In this document: piece after piece, positions 60,986 to 64,000 of the stretch
Layout of the letters: every line of letters starts with the position of its first letter
How positions within the stretch are numbered: position 1 is the first letter of the stretch
Assembly: GCA_946413695.1 (NCBI GenBank)
Contig: CAMKLV010000008.1
Location: 12,175-76,174 of the forward strand
Direction of reading: 5' to 3'
Length of the DNA stretch: 64,000 nt
Source: Firm-04 sp946413695
GTDB lineage: Bacteria > Bacillota > Clostridia > Oscillospirales > Ruminococcaceae
The notes under the pieces: model-generated
What the model was told of the DNA's origin: nothing
What the model saw: the letters and a program-made list of their open reading frames with translations, nothing else
Databases searched by the model: none
Position numbers and translations under genes: made by a program

Positions 60986-62532
60986 AGACCGAAAAATTTG
61001 TCGAAGCGCTCAGTCAGATTGATGAGAAATATGTGCAGGCGCTGCTGGAGGAGCAGGAATCCCCTGCCCTGCCGGCAGAGGAGGAATCCTCGCATGTGCT
61101 GCCCGATGCCGGTGAACAGCCGGAAATCCGGATGCAGAAGCCCTCGCAGGAGAAAGCCGGTTCGCGCATCTTCCGTTATCTGATCCTGACGGCAAGCGCG
61201 GCAGCCTGTCTGTTCGGGATCTCACGGCTCATGCTGCTTGACCGTCACAGCGGACAGAACGATTTTGTCGAGGATACTGTCCCGACCGAAGCCGTCACAA
61301 CCATGGCAGAAGCCGCATCGCAGACTACCGGCACAAGCGCTGTCACGCAACTGCATCCCGCCGTGATGACATCCGGAACGCAAACCGTCACCGGCACAAG
61401 CAGCACCGCCGCGCCGACTGTCTCCGCAGAGGAAACACAGTCCGCCGGAACCGCCGCCGCAGGCACCGAAAGCGTAACAGAACCCCCTCAGACCACGGCA
61501 GCATTTGAAGACGGCAGCTTCGATTCAATCTCGTTTGCAATGCGCAGACAGCCCCCTGCCGGAGAAAGCAAAAAGGGCGGCACACTGGTCATCGGCGTGG
61601 TGGATATGATGACGGGCGAGCCGATTCCGGGCGTCAAAGTGGAGCTTTTGTCATCCTCGAATGAAGAAATACTGTATCATCATGTCTGGACGAGTGAAAC
61701 AGACCGCAGCGCATGCTTCACCGGAATGCCGGTCAGTGCGCAGTATTTCCTGAGCTGCTCGAATCTGCCGGAAGGCTACGGCGATGCAAACGGCAACTGG
61801 GGGCAGCAGATGCAGCTTGCTTTTGACGGCAAAACCGAAATGACAGTCAATGCGCGGCTCATCCGCAGTGACATAAACCACAACATTCAGGTCAATATGT
61901 TTGACTGGTCAGGGCGGAGAGAGACCGGCACAAACGGCGTCCTGATCTATGGCCATATCCGCGTCACCGCAAAGGACGGCACAACTTATTATGGCAATAC
62001 GCCGCTCAACAACTTCTCCCTTCCGGACGGCGAATATCATGTCGATGCGATCATGTATCCGGAGCCGATGAAGCTGCTGAAACCGGACAGCGCTTTCGGC
62101 AGATATCTGAAGGAACTGTATCCGGAGCTTGATCTGCCTGATCAGTCCGGCGGCATTGATTTCACCGTCAGGGACGGCATACCGGACAAGGATCTGACCT
62201 TCAACATCGCACCGCCGGATGACAAATGCAATTCGATCACGGTCAGCTGTACGGATCCGGAGACCGGCGAACCGGTCAAAGGCGTTGTGATCTCTGTCAT
62301 TGAGGCGCCGGAGGTCTATGCGAAAAAGATCGCGGAGTGGACATCTGACGAAACCGGCACGCACACCTTTGACGGTCTGATGTTCTGCGGTGATCAGGGC
62401 AATGCGCAGTATCTCGTCAAAGTCGAGCAGGTGCCGAAGGGATACACCGGCGGCTATGATACACCCGTCACCTTCGGATTTGTCTACGAATATCAGGAGG
62501 GAATCCGGTATAACTTCTACAAAACAGAGTAG
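60982..62532 (+). CDS. Putative membrane anti-sigma/sensor with dockerin-protein-like ectodomain
   Basis: A 516-residue single-pass protein starting at GTG. The cytoplasmic N-terminus (1-60) opens with KFVEALSQIDEKYVQALL, a short helix found at the head of many membrane partners of clostridial ECF factors. A transmembrane helix at about 64-86 and a Ser/Thr/Ala-rich stalk (about 95-175) carry an outer domain (199-516) with two Cna-B/prealbumin-like modules (GEPIPGVKVEL, GEPVKGVVISV) and IDFTVRDGIPDKDLTF. This domain matches residues 140-460 of the secreted dockerin protein at 58170 along its whole length. Role as sensor and anti-sigma is inferred. Confidence 0.83.
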   Translation: MKTEKFVEALSQIDEKYVQALLEEQESPALPAEEESSHVLPDAGEQPEIRMQKPSQEKAGSRIFRYLILTASAAACLFGISRLMLLDRHSGQNDFVEDTVPTEAVTTMAEAASQTTGTSAVTQLHPAVMTSGTQTVTGTSSTAAPTVSAEETQSAGTAAAGTESVTEPPQTTAAFEDGSFDSISFAMRRQPPAGESKKGGTLVIGVVDMMTGEPIPGVKVELLSSSNEEILYHHVWTSETDRSACFTGMPVSAQYFLSCSNLPEGYGDANGNWGQQMQLAFDGKTEMTVNARLIRSDINHNIQVNMFDWSGRRETGTNGVLIYGHIRVTAKDGTTYYGNTPLNNFSLPDGEYHVDAIMYPEPMKLLKPDSAFGRYLKELYPELDLPDQSGGIDFTVRDGIPDKDLTFNIAPPDDKCNSITVSCTDPETGEPVKGVVISVIEAPEVYAKKIAEWTSDETGTHTFDGLMFCGDQGNAQYLVKVEQVPKGYTGGYDTPVTFGFVYEYQEGIRYNFYKTE

Positions 62533-62550
62533 AATTCTGATGCAGTCAGA

Positions 62551-62594
62551 AAGCCGCTCCGATCAGCATTGCCTGAACGGAGCGGCTTCTTTTA
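62551..62594 (+). terminator. Terminator of the sigma/anti-sigma operon
   Basis: An 11-bp perfect stem (AAGCCGCTCCG with its complement) is followed by CTTTTAT. Confidence 0.87.
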
Positions 62595-62606
62595 TATCGC
62601 AAAAAC

Positions 62607-62637
62607 GGAGGCATCCCCTGCTTTCGGGGATGCCTCC
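62607..62637 (-). terminator. Terminator of the LRR-dockerin gene
   Basis: A 12-bp perfect stem (GGAGGCATCCCC with its complement) with a 7-base loop; on the minus strand it is followed by GTTTTTG. Confidence 0.85.
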
Positions 62638-62645
62638 TGTGGTTT

Positions 62646-63794
62646 TCAATTGATCATAATCTGCTTGAGCAGCGTGAGGTCAGCGGCAGTGAGCGCGCCG
62701 TCATGATCAAGATCGGCCTGCTGCCAGACAGTCACCGTGGCGTTCGGCTTGGTCAGCAGCCAGTTGAGCAGCGCAGTCACATCCTGCTTGTCAACCTTTT
62801 TGTCATCATTGACATCACCCGGCAGATCATCCGTTACATCCAGCGGCGCGCCGTTCGGATCAAAGACCATCTTCGCGCGTTTCAGGAACGGATCATCCGC
62901 ATCCTTTTCGACCTTGTTCCATGTATCCTCGGTGCCGTAGAATGTGATGGTTGCCGTGCTGTCATTATCGCAGAATGCTCTGACGTCGATCGACTTCAGA
63001 TTGCCGGAAATCTTGATATCCTTGATCTTGTTGCAGGCTGCAAAGACGCCGAAATCAATATGCTCTGCGCCGTTCAGCTCAACGGATGTCAGATTATCGC
63101 AGTACCAGAACGTGCTCGCTCTGATCTCCTTGATGCTCGCCGGAACAACAACAGATGTCACATCCTTGTTCTTCTCAAACGCGCCGTCCGCAAGATATTT
63201 GACGCTCGAAGGAATTGTGACTTCGCCCTTGCAGGAGCGTCCGTCCACAACCGCGCCGTTGATAATCACGAGCGGATCCTTCTTGCGCTGTGCTTCGAGC
63301 CACGGTGTCCCGTCAAATGTGAACGCGCCGGTCTTGACCAGATGATCCGGGAAGTTGATCTCGGAGAGCGACGTACACTGCTCAAATGCCTGAAATGCGA
63401 CATGCTCCATGCTGTCCGGCAGTGTCAGGGATTTCAGCTGCTTGCAGTAGCTGAACGAATACGCACCGATCTCAGTGAGCGTATCCGGCAGCGTCAGGCT
63501 CGTGATCTCGGTGAATTCGCCGACATACATTCCGATTTTTGTCACCGGCAGGCTTTCGATCGTTTCCGGAATTTTCAGATCCGTGACCGAATCCTTGAGC
63601 GAGGTAATCTCGATGTGATCCGAGAACTTCTTATAGTAGATCCCGTTGCTCTCACCCTCGGTATAGCCCTCGCCGTCTGCATAAGCGACAAGCGGCTGAC
63701 TGCACCATGTGCAGTTCTGCAGCGCAGCCGATGCAGATGCGGTCATCATGACTGCCGCGAGAAAAGCAGCAGCTCTGATTTTCTTATGCTTCAT
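62646..63794 (-). CDS. Secreted LRR (BspA-type) dockerin protein
   Basis: A 382-residue cellulosomal protein: signal peptide (about 1-40), BspA/LRR_5-type repeats (about 70-300; units such as SLTLPDTLTEIGAYSFSYCKQL) and a C-terminal dockerin (GDVNDDKKVDKQDVT and ADLDHDGALTAADLT). Unlike the two larger LRR proteins it has no cysteine-peptidase domain, so it is probably a binding component. The ATG follows AGGAGGGGTAAT. Just upstream the base composition changes abruptly. Confidence 0.9.
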   Translation of the reverse strand: MKHKKIRAAAFLAAVMMTASASAALQNCTWCSQPLVAYADGEGYTEGESNGIYYKKFSDHIEITSLKDSVTDLKIPETIESLPVTKIGMYVGEFTEITSLTLPDTLTEIGAYSFSYCKQLKSLTLPDSMEHVAFQAFEQCTSLSEINFPDHLVKTGAFTFDGTPWLEAQRKKDPLVIINGAVVDGRSCKGEVTIPSSVKYLADGAFEKNKDVTSVVVPASIKEIRASTFWYCDNLTSVELNGAEHIDFGVFAACNKIKDIKISGNLKSIDVRAFCDNDSTATITFYGTEDTWNKVEKDADDPFLKRAKMVFDPNGAPLDVTDDLPGDVNDDKKVDKQDVTALLNWLLTKPNATVTVWQQADLDHDGALTAADLTLLKQIMIN

Positions 63795-64000
63795 ATTACC
63801 CCTCCTGTTTTAATAATATATTTTTTTAATAATTCTTCCAAAAGTGATTTAAAAGTCTCTGTATTTTTAGCTGAAGTATATTGAAATAAAATACCTTTTT
63901 CTTCAGCATATTTTTCTATTGTTTCTTCTTTTACTTCTTCATTCATATATAAATCTTGTTTATTACCTGCAATACCTAAAACAGCTTCATCTTTTAAAAT
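63791..64000 (-). CDS. Partial Rab/Ras-like small GTPase, C-terminal end, eukaryote-like (cut by window edge)
   Basis: Reading from the right edge, the open frame gives the C-terminal third of a Ras-superfamily GTPase: AVLGIAGNKQDLYMNEEV contains the G4 guanine-specificity motif NKxD, and LFQYTSAKNTETF contains the G5 motif TSAK, followed by an amphipathic last helix (SLLEELLKKY). The G4-G5 spacing is that of Rab proteins. The stretch 63811-64000 has 41 G or C in 190 bases (about 22%), against a GC-rich remainder, and nearly all codons end in A or T. No prenylation Cys motif is present because the frame runs into the ribosome site of the LRR gene. This looks like protist sequence. Confidence 0.72.
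   Translation of the reverse strand: MLKDEAVLGIAGNKQDLYMNEEVKEETIEKYAEEKGILFQYTSAKNTETFKSLLEELLKKYIIKTGGVI

Overview
This window looks like the chromosome of a cellulosome-producing, Gram-positive gut or rumen clostridium close to Ruminococcus (Oscillospiraceae). The reasons are: moderately GC-rich coding sequence, AGGAGG-type ribosome binding sites, canonical TTGACA/TATAAT promoters, and six secreted proteins with Ca-binding dockerin repeats (26017-28479, 35606-39925, 46550-49534, 49805-52555, 58170-59993, 62646-63794). No tRNA, rRNA, CRISPR array, integrase or transposase was seen.

Layout. 1-9126: peptide-type binding lipoprotein, exonuclease III, UppP, FtsK/SpoIIIE, a KptA/Tpt1 phosphotransferase and three tandem copies of an unknown small protein. 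9231-18848: YgiQ radical SAM protein, small unknown and lipoproteins, a BaiN-like flavoprotein, three related membrane-anchored proteins, UvrA. 18942-21529 (minus): an ECF-type sigma factor with a membrane partner whose outer part is a three-fold repeat. 21887-25451: unknown membrane protein, TrmO, DtxR-type repressor, MreC, MreD. 25452-26016: a non-coding stretch packed with perfect hairpins. 26017-28479: LRR/cysteine peptidase/dockerin protein. 28701-32920: zinc-ribbon membrane protein, a likely structured RNA gene, GlmU, and a peroxide-response group (glutathione peroxidase, TSCPD protein, then an OhrR-like MarR regulator at 33004). 33466-40901: LysR regulator, SGNH hydrolase, a giant LRR/cysteine peptidase/dockerin protein, lipoprotein. 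40990-46336: ABC-2 exporter divergent from a histidine kinase/NarL-type regulator pair. 46550-52555: a GH9-fold dockerin protein and an esterase-dockerin-CBM35-GH26 mannanase. 52762-57099 (minus): YtrA/GntR-controlled ABC exporter operon with a CPBP protease. 57342-57823: ABC exporter remnant. 58170-62532: a dockerin protein divergent from an ECF sigma factor and a membrane partner with the same ectodomain. 62646-63794: LRR-dockerin protein. 63811-64000: AT-rich sequence encoding the end of a eukaryote-like Rab GTPase.

How it fits together. The right half is about building and controlling a fibre-degrading surface complex. Dockerin proteins supply enzymes, an apparently inactive GH9 module, and LRR/peptidase proteins. 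The best candidate for an undescribed system is 58170-62532: a sigma factor translationally coupled to a membrane protein whose outer domain is paralogous to the neighbouring secreted dockerin protein. This is reminiscent of clostridial SigI/RsgI polysaccharide sensing but built from different parts. Also notable are the GH9 protein lacking both catalytic residues, the hairpin array, an exactly spaced motif found after three terminators, and the abrupt eukaryote-like right edge, which may be an assembly chimera.
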